Shown: positions 26,126 to 35,749 of the stretch, piece by piece
How the letters are laid out: each line of letters begins with the position of its first letter
Numbering within the stretch: the first letter of the stretch is position 1
Assembly: GCA_036946625.1 (NCBI GenBank)
Contig: JAQIIU010000002.1
Span: 992,001-1,056,000 of the forward strand
DNA length: 64,000 nt
Source of the DNA: Methylorubrum populi
GTDB lineage: Bacteria; Pseudomonadota; Alphaproteobacteria; Rhizobiales; Beijerinckiaceae
Direction of reading: 5' to 3'
The notes under the pieces: generated by a model
The model's database searches: none
What the model was told of the DNA's origin: nothing
What the model saw: the letters and a program-made list of their open reading frames with translations, nothing else
Made by a program: the position numbers and the translations under genes

Positions 26126-27363
26126 GACCCGTCCGGACCCTCGCCCTCCCCGCCTTCCTGCTCGTCGCCGCGGGCCTCGCCCCGGCGCGCGCCGAGACCG
26201 CACCGGCCCCCGCGAAGGCCGCGCCGGCGCCCGCCGTCAGCGTGGTCGAGGCGCTGCGCCGCGAGATCGTGGAGAGCGTCGTCGTCACCGGCACCCTGGT
26301 GCCCCGCGACGAGATCCTGGTGACGCCGGAGATCGACGGCTACCGCCTCGTCGAGCTTCTCGCCGAGGAGGGCATGCGCGTCGAGAAGGGACAGGTGCTG
26401 GCCCGCCTCTCCCGCGACCTGATCGACCGGCAACTGGCCCAGCAGAGCGCCCTGATCGACAAGGCCACCGCCGCCGTGCCGCAGGCGCAGAGCAACATCG
26501 AGCAGGCGGAGGCCGCCGAACTCGAAGCCCGCCTCGGCTACGACCGTGCCAGGCAACTGATCCAGACCGGCAACACCACCGCCGTCGTCATGGAGAGCCG
26601 CACCGCCGCCCTGCGGCAGGCGGAGGGCAAGCTCGCCTTCGCCCGCAACGGGATCGCCATGGTCCGGGCCGAGCTCGCCCAGGCCAAGGCGGTGCGCGAC
26701 GAGCTGGAACTGCGGCTCGCCCGCACCGAGATCCGTGCGCCGGAGGCCGGCATCGTCAGTCGCCGCACCGCGCGGGTCGGCATGGCGACCGCTTCCTCGT
26801 CCGAGCCGCTGTTCCGGCTGATCGCCCGCGGCGAGATCGAGCTGGAGGCCGAGGTCATCGAGACCAAGCTGCCGCTGCTGCGGGAAGGCGCCCCGGCCTT
26901 CATCGGGATCGGCGACGGCGAGCGCGTCGTCGGCAGCGTCCGCGCGGTCTATCCGGAGGTCGACAGGGCGAGCCGGCTCGGCAAGGTGCGCGTGCGCCTC
27001 GATCCCGATCCTCGCTTGCGCATCGGCACCTTCGCCCGCGGCGCCGTCGAACTCGCCCGCACCCACGGCGTCACCGTGCCCCAGGCCTCCGTCCTCTACG
27101 GCGGCGGCAAGGGCAGCTCCGTGCTGGTCGTGGCCGAGGATCGGGTCGAGGCCCGCGAGGTTCGCACCGGCCTGTCCGACGAGGACGACATCGAGATCCG
27201 CTCCGGCCTCGCCGAGGGCGAGCGGGTCGTCGCCCGCGCCGGCAGCTTCCTGCGCGACGGCGATCGCGTCCGCCCGATCCCGGTCGCGCGGCAGGGCCAG
27301 ACCCCGGCGGCGGTCTCCGACACGCCCTCGCCCCAGGCCACCGCCGACGCCGGCCTGCGCTGA
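26122..27363 (+). CDS. RND efflux periplasmic adaptor (membrane fusion protein)
   Basis: The 413-residue adaptor has a signal peptide (LALPAFLLVAAGLAPARAE), a lipoyl half-motif GYRLVELLAEEGMRVEKGQV, a long alpha hairpin (about residues 105-200), the second lipoyl half TEIRAPEAGIVSRRTARVG, and beta-barrel and membrane-proximal domains ending with LAEGERVVARAGSFLRDGD. It links the inner-membrane pump to an outer-membrane channel. There is no lipobox. The start overlaps the TetR stop (ATGA). Confidence 0.92.
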   Translation: MRPVRTLALPAFLLVAAGLAPARAETAPAPAKAAPAPAVSVVEALRREIVESVVVTGTLVPRDEILVTPEIDGYRLVELLAEEGMRVEKGQVLARLSRDLIDRQLAQQSALIDKATAAVPQAQSNIEQAEAAELEARLGYDRARQLIQTGNTTAVVMESRTAALRQAEGKLAFARNGIAMVRAELAQAKAVRDELELRLARTEIRAPEAGIVSRRTARVGMATASSSEPLFRLIARGEIELEAEVIETKLPLLREGAPAFIGIGDGERVVGSVRAVYPEVDRASRLGKVRVRLDPDPRLRIGTFARGAVELARTHGVTVPQASVLYGGGKGSSVLVVAEDRVEAREVRTGLSDEDDIEIRSGLAEGERVVARAGSFLRDGDRVRPIPVARQGQTPAAVSDTPSPQATADAGLR

Positions 27364-27423
27364 ACCCCTCCCCGCGCGCCGGCCGCGCGGGTCTCGCACG
27401 GACTTCACCGACGGGTTGCCCCG

Positions 27424-30400
27424 ATGCGCCTGAACATCTCCGCCTGGGCGATCCGGAATCCGATCGCGCCCCTCGTCCTGTTCCTCGTGCTGGTGGTGCT
27501 CGGCCTCGTCAGCTTCCGCGGGCTCGCGGTCACCCGCATGCCGAACGTGGACGTGCCGATCGTCTCGGTGACGATCACGCAGTCGGGCGCCGCCCCGTCC
27601 GAGTTGCAGACCCAGGTGACGAAATGGGTCGAGGATTCGATCGCGGGCGTGCGCGGCGTCAAGCACATCACCTCGGCGATCACGGAGGGATCCTCCGTCA
27701 CCACGGTCGAGTTCCGCCTGGAGGTCAACACCGACCGCGCCGTCAACGACGTGAAGGACGCGGTGTCGAAGGTCCGCATCAACCTGCCCCGCACCATCGA
27801 CGAGCCGGTCGTCCAGCGCGTCGAGATCACCGGCCTGCCGATCCTGATCTACGGCGTGAAGGCGCCGGCGATGACGCCGGCCGACCTGTCCTGGCTGGTC
27901 GACGACAAGATCGCCCGCACGCTTCAGGGCGTGAAGGGGGTCGGCGGCGTCGAGCGCGTCGGCGGCGTCGCCCGCGAGATCCGCATCACCCCCCTGCCCG
28001 ACCGGCTCCTGGCGCTCGGCATCACCGCGGCCGACGTGAACAAGCAGGTGCGCGTCACCTCCGCCGACATGGCCGGCGGGCGCGGCGAGATCGGCGGGCG
28101 CGAGCAGTCGATCCGGACGCTGGCCGCCTCACGCACCATCCGCGACCTGAAGGCCACCTCCATCGTCCTGCCGGGCGGGCGCAAGGTGCGCCTCGACGAT
28201 CTCGCCACGGTCGAGGATTCGATCGAGGAGCCGCGCACCTTCGCCCGCTTCGACGGCGAGCCGGTGGTCGCCTTCTCCGTCTCCCGCGGCTCCGGCGCCA
28301 GCGACGCCGAGGTCGCTTCCGGCGTCGAGAAGAAGATGGCCGAGATCGGCGAGAGCTATCCCGACCTTCGTTTCGAACTGATCGATTCCTCGGTCTCGGC
28401 CACGCGCGGCAGCTACGCCTCGGCGATGCACACGCTGATGGAGGGCGCGGCGCTGGCCGTCGTCGTCGTGTTCCTGTTCCTGCGCGACTGGCGCGCCACG
28501 CTGATCGCCGCCGTCGCCCTGCCGCTCTCGGTCTTCCCGACCTTCTGGGCGATGGACGCGCTGGGCTTCACCCTCAACGGCATCAGCCTGCTGGCGATCA
28601 CCCTGGTCACCGGCATCCTCGTCGACGACGCCATCGTCGAGATCGAGAACGTCGTGCGCCACATGCGCCTCGGCAAGTCGCCCTACCGCGCTTCGATCGA
28701 GGGCGCCGACGAGATCGGGCTCGCCGTCATCGCCATCACCGCGACGCTGATCGCGGTCTTCGCCCCGGTCTCCTTCATGGGCGGCATCGCCGGGCGCTAC
28801 TTCATCCAGTTCGGCCTGACCATCGCCGTGTCGGTGTTCATGTCGCTGCTGGTCGCGCGCCTGATCACGCCGTTGCTCGCGGCCTACTTCCTGCGCGACC
28901 ACGGCCACGCGGAGGAGCGGGAGGGTCCGATCATGCGGGTCTATACCCGCTTCGTCGGCTGGTCGGTGCGCCACAGGTGGATCACCCTCGTGGTCGGCCT
29001 CGCGCTGTTCGCCGGCTCGATCGTCTCGACCAGGCTCCTCCCCTCGGGCTTCATCCCGAAGCAGGACAACGCGCGCACCCTGTTCATGGTCGAACTGGCG
29101 CCCGGGGCCCGGCTGCCCGACACGATCGCGGTGGCCGACCGCGTCGTCGCGCGCATCCGCGCCCTGCCGGAGGTGACCTCGGTCTTCGTCGACGGCGGCC
29201 GGCAGGCCGGCGGCAAGAAGGAGACGCGGCTCGCCACGCTGATCGTCAACCTGACCCCGAAGAGCGAGCGGGCCAAGCGGCAGTGGACGATCGAGTCCGA
29301 GATCGCCGCCCTGCTGGCGGAGGAGCCCGACATCCGCTCCTGGACCCTGCGCGACGGCGGCCAGCGCGACCTCGCCCTCGTCGTCAGCGGCCCCGACGTC
29401 GACGTGGTGACGGATGTCGCCGCCCGGCTCCAGCGCGACATGGCGGCGATCCCGCACCTCGTCTCGGTGATGTCCACGGCCCCGCTCAACCGCACCGAGG
29501 TGCGCATCCGGCCGAAGGAGGGCGCGGCGGCCGATCTCGGCGTCTCGACCGACGTGATCGCCGAGACGGTGCGCGTCGGCACCATCGGCGACATCGGCAT
29601 CAACCTCGCCAAGTTCAACGCGGCCGACCGGCAGGTGCCGATCCGGGTGCAATTGCCCGAGACCGCCCGCGGCGCGGTCTCGCGGCTCGAGAACCTGAAG
29701 GTTCCGGCCAAGAACGGCGTCGCGGTTCCGCTCTCCGCGGTGGCCGACATCGAGCTCGACCAGGGCCCCGGCGCGATCGAGCGCTACGACCGCGCCGTGC
29801 GCGTGGCGGTGGAGGCCAACATGGAGGGCTCCGACGCCCTCGGCTCGCTGATCGAGCAGGCGCTCGCCACGCCCACCGCCAGGAGCCTGCCGCCGGGCGT
29901 CACCATCCGCCAGACCGGCGATGCCGAGATCATGCAGGAGGTCTTCTCCGGCTTCCTCATGGCCATGGGCGCCGGCATCATGATGGTCTACGCCGTGCTG
30001 GTTCTGCTGTTCGGCTCGTTCCTCCAGCCGCTCACCATCCTGTTCTCGCTGCCGCTCTCCATCGGCGGCGCCATTCTCGGCCTCCTGATCTGCAACATGT
30101 CGATCTCGATGCCGGTCGTGATCGGCATCCTGATGCTGATGGGACTGGTGACGAAGAACGCGATCATGCTCGTGGACTTCGCCGTCGAGGAGATGCGCGC
30201 GGGCGTCGATAGCGTCACCGCCATCGTCGAGGCCGGCCGCAAGCGGGCGCGGCCGATCGTGATGACCACCATCGCCATGGCCGCCGGCATGGTGCCCTCG
30301 GCGATGGCCCTCGGCATCGGCGGCGAGTTCCGCGCGCCGATGGCCGTGGCGGTGATCGCCGGCCTCATCGTCTCGACCCTGCTCTCCCTCGTCTTCGTGC

Positions 30401-30525
30401 CGGCGGTGTTCCTGCTGATGGACGGCCTGAGCCGCGTGCTCGGGCGGCTGCTCGGCCGCTTCGTCGGCCCGCGCGACGAGGCCGGGGAAAGCCCCGCGCC
30501 CGCCGTCGCCCGCCAGCACGGATAG
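27424..30525 (+). CDS. RND multidrug efflux permease
   Basis: The 1033-residue HAE1-type RND transporter has twelve predicted helices. Proton-relay residues are visible: the paired Asp in TGILVDDAIVEIENVVRHM (helix 4) and Lys in LMGLVTKNAIMLVDFAVEEM (helix 10). N-terminal ISAWAIRNPIAPLVLFL and the docking/porter domains are intact. It lies 60 bases after the adaptor gene. No outer-membrane factor is encoded nearby, so the pump presumably uses a shared TolC-like channel. The very long open frames on both strands here are GC-bias artefacts. Confidence 0.95.
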   Translation: MRLNISAWAIRNPIAPLVLFLVLVVLGLVSFRGLAVTRMPNVDVPIVSVTITQSGAAPSELQTQVTKWVEDSIAGVRGVKHITSAITEGSSVTTVEFRLEVNTDRAVNDVKDAVSKVRINLPRTIDEPVVQRVEITGLPILIYGVKAPAMTPADLSWLVDDKIARTLQGVKGVGGVERVGGVAREIRITPLPDRLLALGITAADVNKQVRVTSADMAGGRGEIGGREQSIRTLAASRTIRDLKATSIVLPGGRKVRLDDLATVEDSIEEPRTFARFDGEPVVAFSVSRGSGASDAEVASGVEKKMAEIGESYPDLRFELIDSSVSATRGSYASAMHTLMEGAALAVVVVFLFLRDWRATLIAAVALPLSVFPTFWAMDALGFTLNGISLLAITLVTGILVDDAIVEIENVVRHMRLGKSPYRASIEGADEIGLAVIAITATLIAVFAPVSFMGGIAGRYFIQFGLTIAVSVFMSLLVARLITPLLAAYFLRDHGHAEEREGPIMRVYTRFVGWSVRHRWITLVVGLALFAGSIVSTRLLPSGFIPKQDNARTLFMVELAPGARLPDTIAVADRVVARIRALPEVTSVFVDGGRQAGGKKETRLATLIVNLTPKSERAKRQWTIESEIAALLAEEPDIRSWTLRDGGQRDLALVVSGPDVDVVTDVAARLQRDMAAIPHLVSVMSTAPLNRTEVRIRPKEGAAADLGVSTDVIAETVRVGTIGDIGINLAKFNAADRQVPIRVQLPETARGAVSRLENLKVPAKNGVAVPLSAVADIELDQGPGAIERYDRAVRVAVEANMEGSDALGSLIEQALATPTARSLPPGVTIRQTGDAEIMQEVFSGFLMAMGAGIMMVYAVLVLLFGSFLQPLTILFSLPLSIGGAILGLLICNMSISMPVVIGILMLMGLVTKNAIMLVDFAVEEMRAGVDSVTAIVEAGRKRARPIVMTTIAMAAGMVPSAMALGIGGEFRAPMAVAVIAGLIVSTLLSLVFVPAVFLLMDGLSRVLGRLLGRFVGPRDEAGESPAPAVARQHG

Positions 30526-30577
30526 CCGTTTCCGGCATCGGCACACTCGACCGGCCGATGCGTTCGAAGGAGCCTTG

Positions 30578-31174
30578 ATGACCCCCATCGTCACCCGCTT
30601 CGCCACCGCGGCGCTCGCGACCCTGGCCGCCCTCGCCTGCATGCACTCGGACGCGGCCCGGGCCGCCGATCCGACCGGCATCTGGCTCACCGAGGATGGG
30701 CGCGCCCGCGTCCGCACCGAGCATTGCGGCACGGACGGCCGGCATCTGTGCGGCTACGTCGTCTGGCTGCAGAAGCCGGAAGGCGACGACGGCAAGCCGC
30801 GGATCGACCGCTACAACCCCGAGCCGCGCCGACAGGGCCGGCCGATCCTCGGCCACCAGATGCTGCTCGGCCTGAAGCCCGATACGGAAGGCCGCTTCGC
30901 GGGCAAGATCTACAACGGCGACAACGGCAAGTCCTACGACGTCACCGTCTGGAGCGAGACGCCGGCCGAACTGTCGGTCAAGGGCTGCATGCTCGCGGTG
31001 TTCTGCGGCTCGCAGGTGTGGACGCGGGTGAGCGACCTTCAGCCGGGCCAGTTGCAGGCGGCGACCGACGCGCCGAGCGGTCCCCGCGCGGACCCGGACT
31101 GGGCCGCCAAGCCCGCGGCGACGGGCGCGGCCCCGAAGGGCCGCACGCCGGAAGGCAAGGCCGCGCCGAAATAG
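30578..31174 (+). CDS. DUF2147-domain exported protein
   Basis: The 198-residue product has a signal peptide ending SDAARAAD and the DUF2147 pattern: PTGIWLTEDGRARVRTEHCG, LCGYVVWLQKPE, ILGHQMLLGLKP, GKIYNGDNGKSYDVTVWSET, LSVKGCMLAVFCGSQVWTR. The domain is a lipocalin-like beta barrel of unknown role. A Pro/Ala/Lys-rich tail follows. AAGGAG precedes the ATG at 30578; an upstream TTG is less likely. It lies 52 bases after the efflux permease, possibly in the same transcript, and ends at a terminator. Confidence 0.87.
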   Translation: MTPIVTRFATAALATLAALACMHSDAARAADPTGIWLTEDGRARVRTEHCGTDGRHLCGYVVWLQKPEGDDGKPRIDRYNPEPRRQGRPILGHQMLLGLKPDTEGRFAGKIYNGDNGKSYDVTVWSETPAELSVKGCMLAVFCGSQVWTRVSDLQPGQLQAATDAPSGPRADPDWAAKPAATGAAPKGRTPEGKAAPK

Positions 31175-31239
31175 GACTCGCGCATCCCTTCGACGGGATG
31201 CCCCGCCATCGCGCCGCTCTCTCGGGAGCGCGCGGTACG

Positions 31240-31290
31240 CCGGCCGGCCCGTGCACCGCCCCCTCGCACGAGCCGGCCGGTTGTCTTTTG
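31240..31290 (+). terminator. Intrinsic terminator after the DUF2147 gene
   Basis: A 15-bp GC-rich stem (31240-31254 with 31266-31280, one mismatch) and an 11-base loop are followed by TTGTCTTTT. It lies between converging genes and probably ends the efflux/DUF2147 transcript. Confidence 0.75.
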
Positions 31291-31323
31291 GGGGGCGAAC
31301 GTGCCGGAGCGCGTTCCGACCGC

Positions 31324-32283
31324 TCAGATATCCCGGCCCTGGTAGACATCGGGATCGACGCTGCGCCGGACCGTGATGCGTCGCGGAACGCGTCCGTCGA
31401 TGGCCGCGAGACCGCCCCCGATCAGGGCCATGCCGACGTAGTTGCGCAGGTCGAGCCGTTCGCCCAGGACCAGCGCACCGAGCAGGATGGCGGAGACCGG
31501 GATCAGGAAGGTGACGAGCAGGAGGTTGGTCGCCCCGGCGGTCGCCAGGAGGTGGAAGTAGAGGAGGTAGGCGAGCGCGGTGGACAGGATCGCGATCCCG
31601 AGCACCGCGCCCCAGACCGGCGCGCCCGGCACCGCCAGAGTCCAGGGCCGATCCACCACCAGCGCGACCGGCAGGAGCAGGAGCGTGGACGCCGTGACCT
31701 GCCCCGCGGCGCTCGCGAGCGGAGGGACGCCCAGACGGCCGAAGCGTCGCCCGAAAACACCGGCGAAGGCGTAGGACAGGGCCGCACCGAGCACCGCGAC
31801 TTGCGCCAGGAGGGGGCTTTCCGACCCGGCGAACGCGGACGTTCCGATCATGACGGCCACACCCGCGAAGCCGATGAGTGCTCCCGCGAGCCTGTTTCCG
31901 GTCATCCGCTCGTCGGCCGTCAGGAGATGGGCGACGACGACGGTGAAGAGCGGGGTCGTCGCATTGAGGATGGCCGCAAGGCCCGAGGCGATCTGCGTCT
32001 GGCCCCAGACGATGAGGCAGAAGGGCACGACGTTGTTGAGGAGCCCCATGCCGAGGAAGGCGATCCAGACCTTGCGGCCTCGGGGCCGGGGCATGCCGGC
32101 AAGCGGCAGGGCGAGATTGAGGATCAGCGCGGCGATCCCGACCCGCAGGACGACGAGCGTCAAAGGCGGCAGGGCGGAGAGCGCCACGCCCGTGAAGAAG
32201 AACGATCCGCCCCAGAGCACGGACAGGCCGAGCAGCATGGCCCATTCGGATGCGGACATGGGACGGTTCGCGGCAGGCGACAT
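31324..32283 (-). CDS. EamA-type drug/metabolite transporter
   Basis: The 319-residue DMT protein has ten hydrophobic segments in two EamA repeats: [19 protein letters not shown] and [18 protein letters not shown] wording in the first, [18 protein letters not shown] and [20 protein letters not shown] in the second. It probably exports an amino acid or metabolite. ATG 32283 is chosen after CGGAG; a GTG one codon earlier is equivalent. The gene stands alone. Confidence 0.9.
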   Translation of the reverse strand: MSPAANRPMSASEWAMLLGLSVLWGGSFFFTGVALSALPPLTLVVLRVGIAALILNLALPLAGMPRPRGRKVWIAFLGMGLLNNVVPFCLIVWGQTQIASGLAAILNATTPLFTVVVAHLLTADERMTGNRLAGALIGFAGVAVMIGTSAFAGSESPLLAQVAVLGAALSYAFAGVFGRRFGRLGVPPLASAAGQVTASTLLLLPVALVVDRPWTLAVPGAPVWGAVLGIAILSTALAYLLYFHLLATAGATNLLLVTFLIPVSAILLGALVLGERLDLRNYVGMALIGGGLAAIDGRVPRRITVRRSVDPDVYQGRDI

Positions 32284-32507
32284 CACGAGACTCCGGCAGG
32301 TGTGACCATGCCCTGCCTACGGGCTCGTCCGGTTCCGGCGCATCCCGCTTCCTGCTCTCGAATCGACATGCGCAACCGACGTGCCGCGGTTCTCGCAGCG
32401 GCGAACCCGCCTGCGTTCACGTCCCGGACCGATCGGCCGAACGGGCGATCGCCGGCTGTCTCGGCGAGCCGGGTCGAAGTCGAAAAGAGACGGACCGCCC
32501 GAGGGGG

Positions 32508-33599
32508 CTATCGCGACCGGTCGAGCAGGCCCGAGACCACGCGGGCGGTGTAGTCGACCATCGGCACGATGCGGGCGTAGTTGAGCCGCGTCGGTCCGAT
32601 CACGCCGACCACGCCGACGATCTTCTGCGCGCCGTCGCGGAAAGGGGCGGCGATCATCGAGGAGCCGGAGAGCGAGAACAGCTTGTTCTCCGAACCGATG
32701 AAGATGCGGACCCCGTCGCCCTGCTCGGCCCGGGCCAGCAGTTCGATCACGTCCTTCTGGGTCTCGAGGTCGCTGAACAGCAGGCGGATGCGTTCGAGAT
32801 CCTCGGCGGCGCGCAGGTCGTCGAGCAGGTTCGCCTGCCCGCGCACGATGAGCTGGCGCGCCTCGGACGGGCCGACCGTCGTGGCGAGTCCGGCATCGAC
32901 CAGCCGCTCGGTCAGCGCGTCGAGCTCGCTCTTCATCGCCTTGCGGCCGGCCTCGATGTCGGCCCGCAGCGTATCGAGCGTGCGGCCGCGCAGACGGGCG
33001 TTGAGGTAGTTCGAGGCCTCCTGCAGAGCCCCCGCCGGCAGGCCCGGCGGCAGGTCGAGCAGACGGTTCTCCACCGTGCCGTCGACCGAGACCAGCACCA
33101 CCAGCGCCCGGTCGGCGTCGAGACGCACGAACTCCACGTGCTTGAGGCCGGCATCGACCTTGGTGGTCAGCACCACGCCCGCTCCGCGGGAGATGCCCGA
33201 CAGCAGCGAGGATGCCTCGGCCAGCGCCGAATCGAAGGTGTGGCGCGAGGCCGCCGCCTGCATCTGCGCCTCGATCCGGGCCTTCTCGGCGAGGTCGACG
33301 TCGCCGATCTCCATCATCGCATCGACGAAGAAGCGCAGGCCCAGTTCGGTCGGCAGGCGCCCGGCCGAGGTGTGGGGCGCGAAGATCAGCCCCGAATGCT
33401 CCAGATCCGCCATCACGTTGCGGATCGAGGCCGGGGACAGACTCATCGGCAGGATGCGCGCGAGATTGCGCGACCCCAGCGGCTCGCCGGTGGTGACGTA
33501 GCTCTCGACGATCTGCCGGAAGATCTCCCGGGCGCGCTCGTTGAGGGCGGACAGCGCCTGGATTTGCGGAGGCACGGCGGAGGGGACGGTCTCGGACAA
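32508..33599 (-). CDS. hrcA: Heat-inducible transcription repressor HrcA
   Basis: The 363-residue repressor has the HrcA layout: winged helix [67 protein letters not shown], then the GAF-like domain with a C-terminal [19 protein letters not shown]. It represses groESL-type operons through CIRCE. The start is probably TTG 33599, giving the N-terminus [19 protein letters not shown] after Leu/Met substitution; GTG 33578 is possible. It is divergent from rph, the usual Rhizobiales order, but grpE does not follow. Confidence 0.92.
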   Translation of the reverse strand: MSETVPSAVPPQIQALSALNERAREIFRQIVESYVTTGEPLGSRNLARILPMSLSPASIRNVMADLEHSGLIFAPHTSAGRLPTELGLRFFVDAMMEIGDVDLAEKARIEAQMQAAASRHTFDSALAEASSLLSGISRGAGVVLTTKVDAGLKHVEFVRLDADRALVVLVSVDGTVENRLLDLPPGLPAGALQEASNYLNARLRGRTLDTLRADIEAGRKAMKSELDALTERLVDAGLATTVGPSEARQLIVRGQANLLDDLRAAEDLERIRLLFSDLETQKDVIELLARAEQGDGVRIFIGSENKLFSLSGSSMIAAPFRDGAQKIVGVVGVIGPTRLNYARIVPMVDYTARVVSGLLDRSR

Positions 33600-33843
33600 G
33601 GAAAGCGGAACTCGGGCGTCGATTGTGAGGGCTCGGGCGCCCCCGATCAATCCTCGATCGCCGCGGCGGTTCGGACCGGGGCGCGGGACGACGCAAACGG
33701 TGGAAGAGGAGCGGTGCGGGCGGATCAATCGGGGGCCTTGAGTCGTTCAATTACCAGGTCCGGCGTGTTCGAGCCCGGCCCGCACCCATGTCCACCGAGC
33801 GAAAATGGAGCCTCCGATAGTGCTGACAGGCGCACGAAAGACC

Positions 33844-34107
33844 ATGGTCAAGGCCGCCGCCCTGGCGATCGCGGTGACCGGCTTGGGCCTCGCTTCGGCC
33901 CCCCGCGCCGCGCAGGCCGCCCCGATCCCGATCCCGACCGAGGCGACAGCCCCGGCGGGCGACGCGATCCAGCAGGCCCAGTACCGGCCGCACCACCGCC
34001 ATTACCGCCGGCACTATCGCCGCCGCGGCCACTGGCACCGGCACCATCGGTTCGGCGGTCCCCGCCATCACCATCATCGCCGGCACTGGAATCACCGCCG
34101 CTGGTGA
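33844..34107 (+). CDS. Small secreted His/Arg-rich protein
   Basis: The 87-residue protein has a signal peptide ([17 protein letters not shown], cleavage near AAQA-AP) and a mature part ending in about 40 residues made almost entirely of His, Arg, Tyr, Trp and Gly ([20 protein letters not shown]). Such composition suggests metal binding, anionic-surface binding, or a role in envelope stress. An ATG 13 codons upstream (33805) is an alternative start. A terminator follows directly. Confidence 0.7.
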   Translation: MVKAAALAIAVTGLGLASAPRAAQAAPIPIPTEATAPAGDAIQQAQYRPHHRHYRRHYRRRGHWHRHHRFGGPRHHHHRRHWNHRRW

Positions 34108-34123
34108 CGGGCCGGAAGACGAT

Positions 34124-34158
34124 GGGGCCGCCGTCGCGAGACGGCGGCCCCTCTCGTT
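34124..34158 (+). terminator. Intrinsic terminator after the His/Arg-rich gene
   Basis: A perfect 12-bp stem (GGGGCCGCCGTC with its complement at 34140-34151) and loop GCGA are followed by TCTCGTTT. It isolates the small gene from rph. Confidence 0.8.
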
Positions 34159-34235
34159 TCGGCGCCGCGCGGTTGCCGCGGGCGGCGGCAGCGCCTAAGA
34201 GCCCGGACTTCGATCCCATACGGAGCTTGCCAAGG

Positions 34236-34949
34236 ATGCGGCCCTCGAAGCGCGCGGCGGACGCGATGCGCGACGTCACGCTGGAGCGGGCGGTCGCCCG
34301 CTACGCGGAAGGCTCCTGCCTCGTCACCTTCGGCAACACCCGCGTGCTCTGCACCGCCTCGCTGGAGGACCGCGGGCCGCCGTGGCTGCGCGGCTCCGGC
34401 AAGGGCTGGGTCACCGCCGAGTACAGCATGCTGCCGCGCGCGACCCACGAGCGCACCCGCCGCGAGGTCAATTCCGGCAAGCCCTCGGGCCGCACCCAGG
34501 AGATCCAGCGGCTGATCGGCCGTTCCTTACGCGCCGTCACCAACCTGCCGGCCATGGGCGAGCGCCAGATCACCGTCGATTGCGACGTGCTCCAGGCCGA
34601 CGGCGGCACCCGCACCGCTTCGATCACCGGTGCCTGGGTGGCCCTGCACGATTGCTTCGCCTGGATGCGCTCCCGCTCGATCATCTCGGTCGATCCGCTC
34701 AAGGACCATGTCGCGGCGGTGTCCTGCGGCATCTACAAGGGCCAGCCGGTGCTCGACCTCGATTACGCCGAGGATTCGGCCGCCGAGACCGACGCCAACT
34801 TCGTCGTCACCGGCAAGGGTGGCATCGTCGAGGTGCAGGGCACCGCCGAGATGGAGCCGTTTTCGGAGGCGCAGTTCATCGAACTGCTCGGGCTCGCCAA
34901 GGGCGGCATCGCCAGCCTCGTCGAGCTGCAGCGGAAGGCCATCGCGTGA
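34236..34949 (+). CDS. rph: Ribonuclease PH
   Basis: The 237-residue 3'-5' phosphorolytic exoribonuclease trims tRNA 3' ends. Motifs include [71 protein letters not shown] and [16 protein letters not shown]. Length matches E. coli Rph. ATG 34236 follows AAGG. The stop overlaps the GTG start of rdgB (GTGA). Confidence 0.96.
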   Translation: MRPSKRAADAMRDVTLERAVARYAEGSCLVTFGNTRVLCTASLEDRGPPWLRGSGKGWVTAEYSMLPRATHERTRREVNSGKPSGRTQEIQRLIGRSLRAVTNLPAMGERQITVDCDVLQADGGTRTASITGAWVALHDCFAWMRSRSIISVDPLKDHVAAVSCGIYKGQPVLDLDYAEDSAAETDANFVVTGKGGIVEVQGTAEMEPFSEAQFIELLGLAKGGIASLVELQRKAIA

Positions 34950-35581
34950 GCGCGCACCGCATCCTCTCGGGCAAGGTCGTGATCGCGACCCACAATGCCG
35001 GCAAGCTCGTGGAGATGCGCGAGCTGCTGGCGCCCTTCGGCGTCGAGGCGGTCTCGGCCGGCGAACTCGGCCTGCCCGAGCCCGATGAGACCGGCACGAT
35101 GTTCTCGGAGAACGCGGCGATCAAGGCGCTGGCCGCGGCCCGGGCCTCCGGCCTGCCGGCCTTCGCCGACGATTCCGGGCTCTGCGTCGATGCCCTCGAC
35201 GGCGCGCCGGGCCTGTTCTCGGCCCGCTGGGCCGGTCCGACCAAGGACTTTTCCGGCGCGATGGCGCGGATCGCCGCCGAACTCGACAAGCGCGGCGCGA
35301 CGGACCGGCGCGCGCACTTCGTCTCGGCGCTCGTGCTGGCCTGGCCCGACGGCCATACCGAGCTGTTCGAGGGCCGCGTCTTCGGCGATCTCGTGGAGCC
35401 CCGCGGCACCCTCGGCTTCGGCTACGACCCGATGTTCCGGCCGGACGGCACGGACCGCACCTTCGGCGAGATCGCGTCCGAGGAGAAGCACGGCGTCGAC
35501 TGGCGGAACGGCAACGCCCTCTCGCACCGGGCGCGGGCCTTCGTGCTCCTGGCCGCCGCCTGCCTGCGGCGGCCGGGCTGA
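34946..35581 (+). CDS. rdgB: dITP/XTP pyrophosphatase (RdgB/HAM1)
   Basis: The 211-residue protein hydrolyses non-canonical purine NTPs to monophosphates. It has [16 protein letters not shown] (SHNxxKxxE-type site), [49 protein letters not shown] and NALSHRARA. The GTG start overlaps the rph stop; rph-rdgB is a conserved pair in alphaproteobacteria. Confidence 0.95.
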   Translation: MSAHRILSGKVVIATHNAGKLVEMRELLAPFGVEAVSAGELGLPEPDETGTMFSENAAIKALAAARASGLPAFADDSGLCVDALDGAPGLFSARWAGPTKDFSGAMARIAAELDKRGATDRRAHFVSALVLAWPDGHTELFEGRVFGDLVEPRGTLGFGYDPMFRPDGTDRTFGEIASEEKHGVDWRNGNALSHRARAFVLLAAACLRRPG

Positions 35582-35647
35582 GCTTTCGCCCGGACCTCGG
35601 CATCCCCACATTCGTACGACGAAACCGCCGTACGGCTCGATCCGATC

Positions 35648-35704
35648 CACCGCCCTCATCCTTCGAGGCCCGCTCACGCGGGCACCTCAGGATGAGGGCG
35701 GCGG
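35648..35704. repeat. Dispersed hairpin repeat upstream of hemW
   Basis: A 12-bp inverted repeat CGCCCTCATCCT (35651-35662) with its complement at 35689-35700 encloses a second stem CCCGC/GCGGG with loop TCAC. It fills the centre of the 168-bp rdgB-hemW gap. The sequence resembles a repeat common in Rhizobiales intergenic regions; only this copy was found in the window. Confidence 0.75.
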
Positions 35705-35749
35705 GTGGACAGAGCGGCCCCGCGCGGTTCGAAACGTTCAGACAAGCCG

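Noticed and set aside
26067..30212. A 1381-codon open frame on the plus strand over the adaptor and RND genes, and an 867-codon antisense frame at 28129-30732
   Set aside because: Both are Arg/Asp/Gly-rich shadows caused by high GC. The adaptor and permease frames carry all family motifs.
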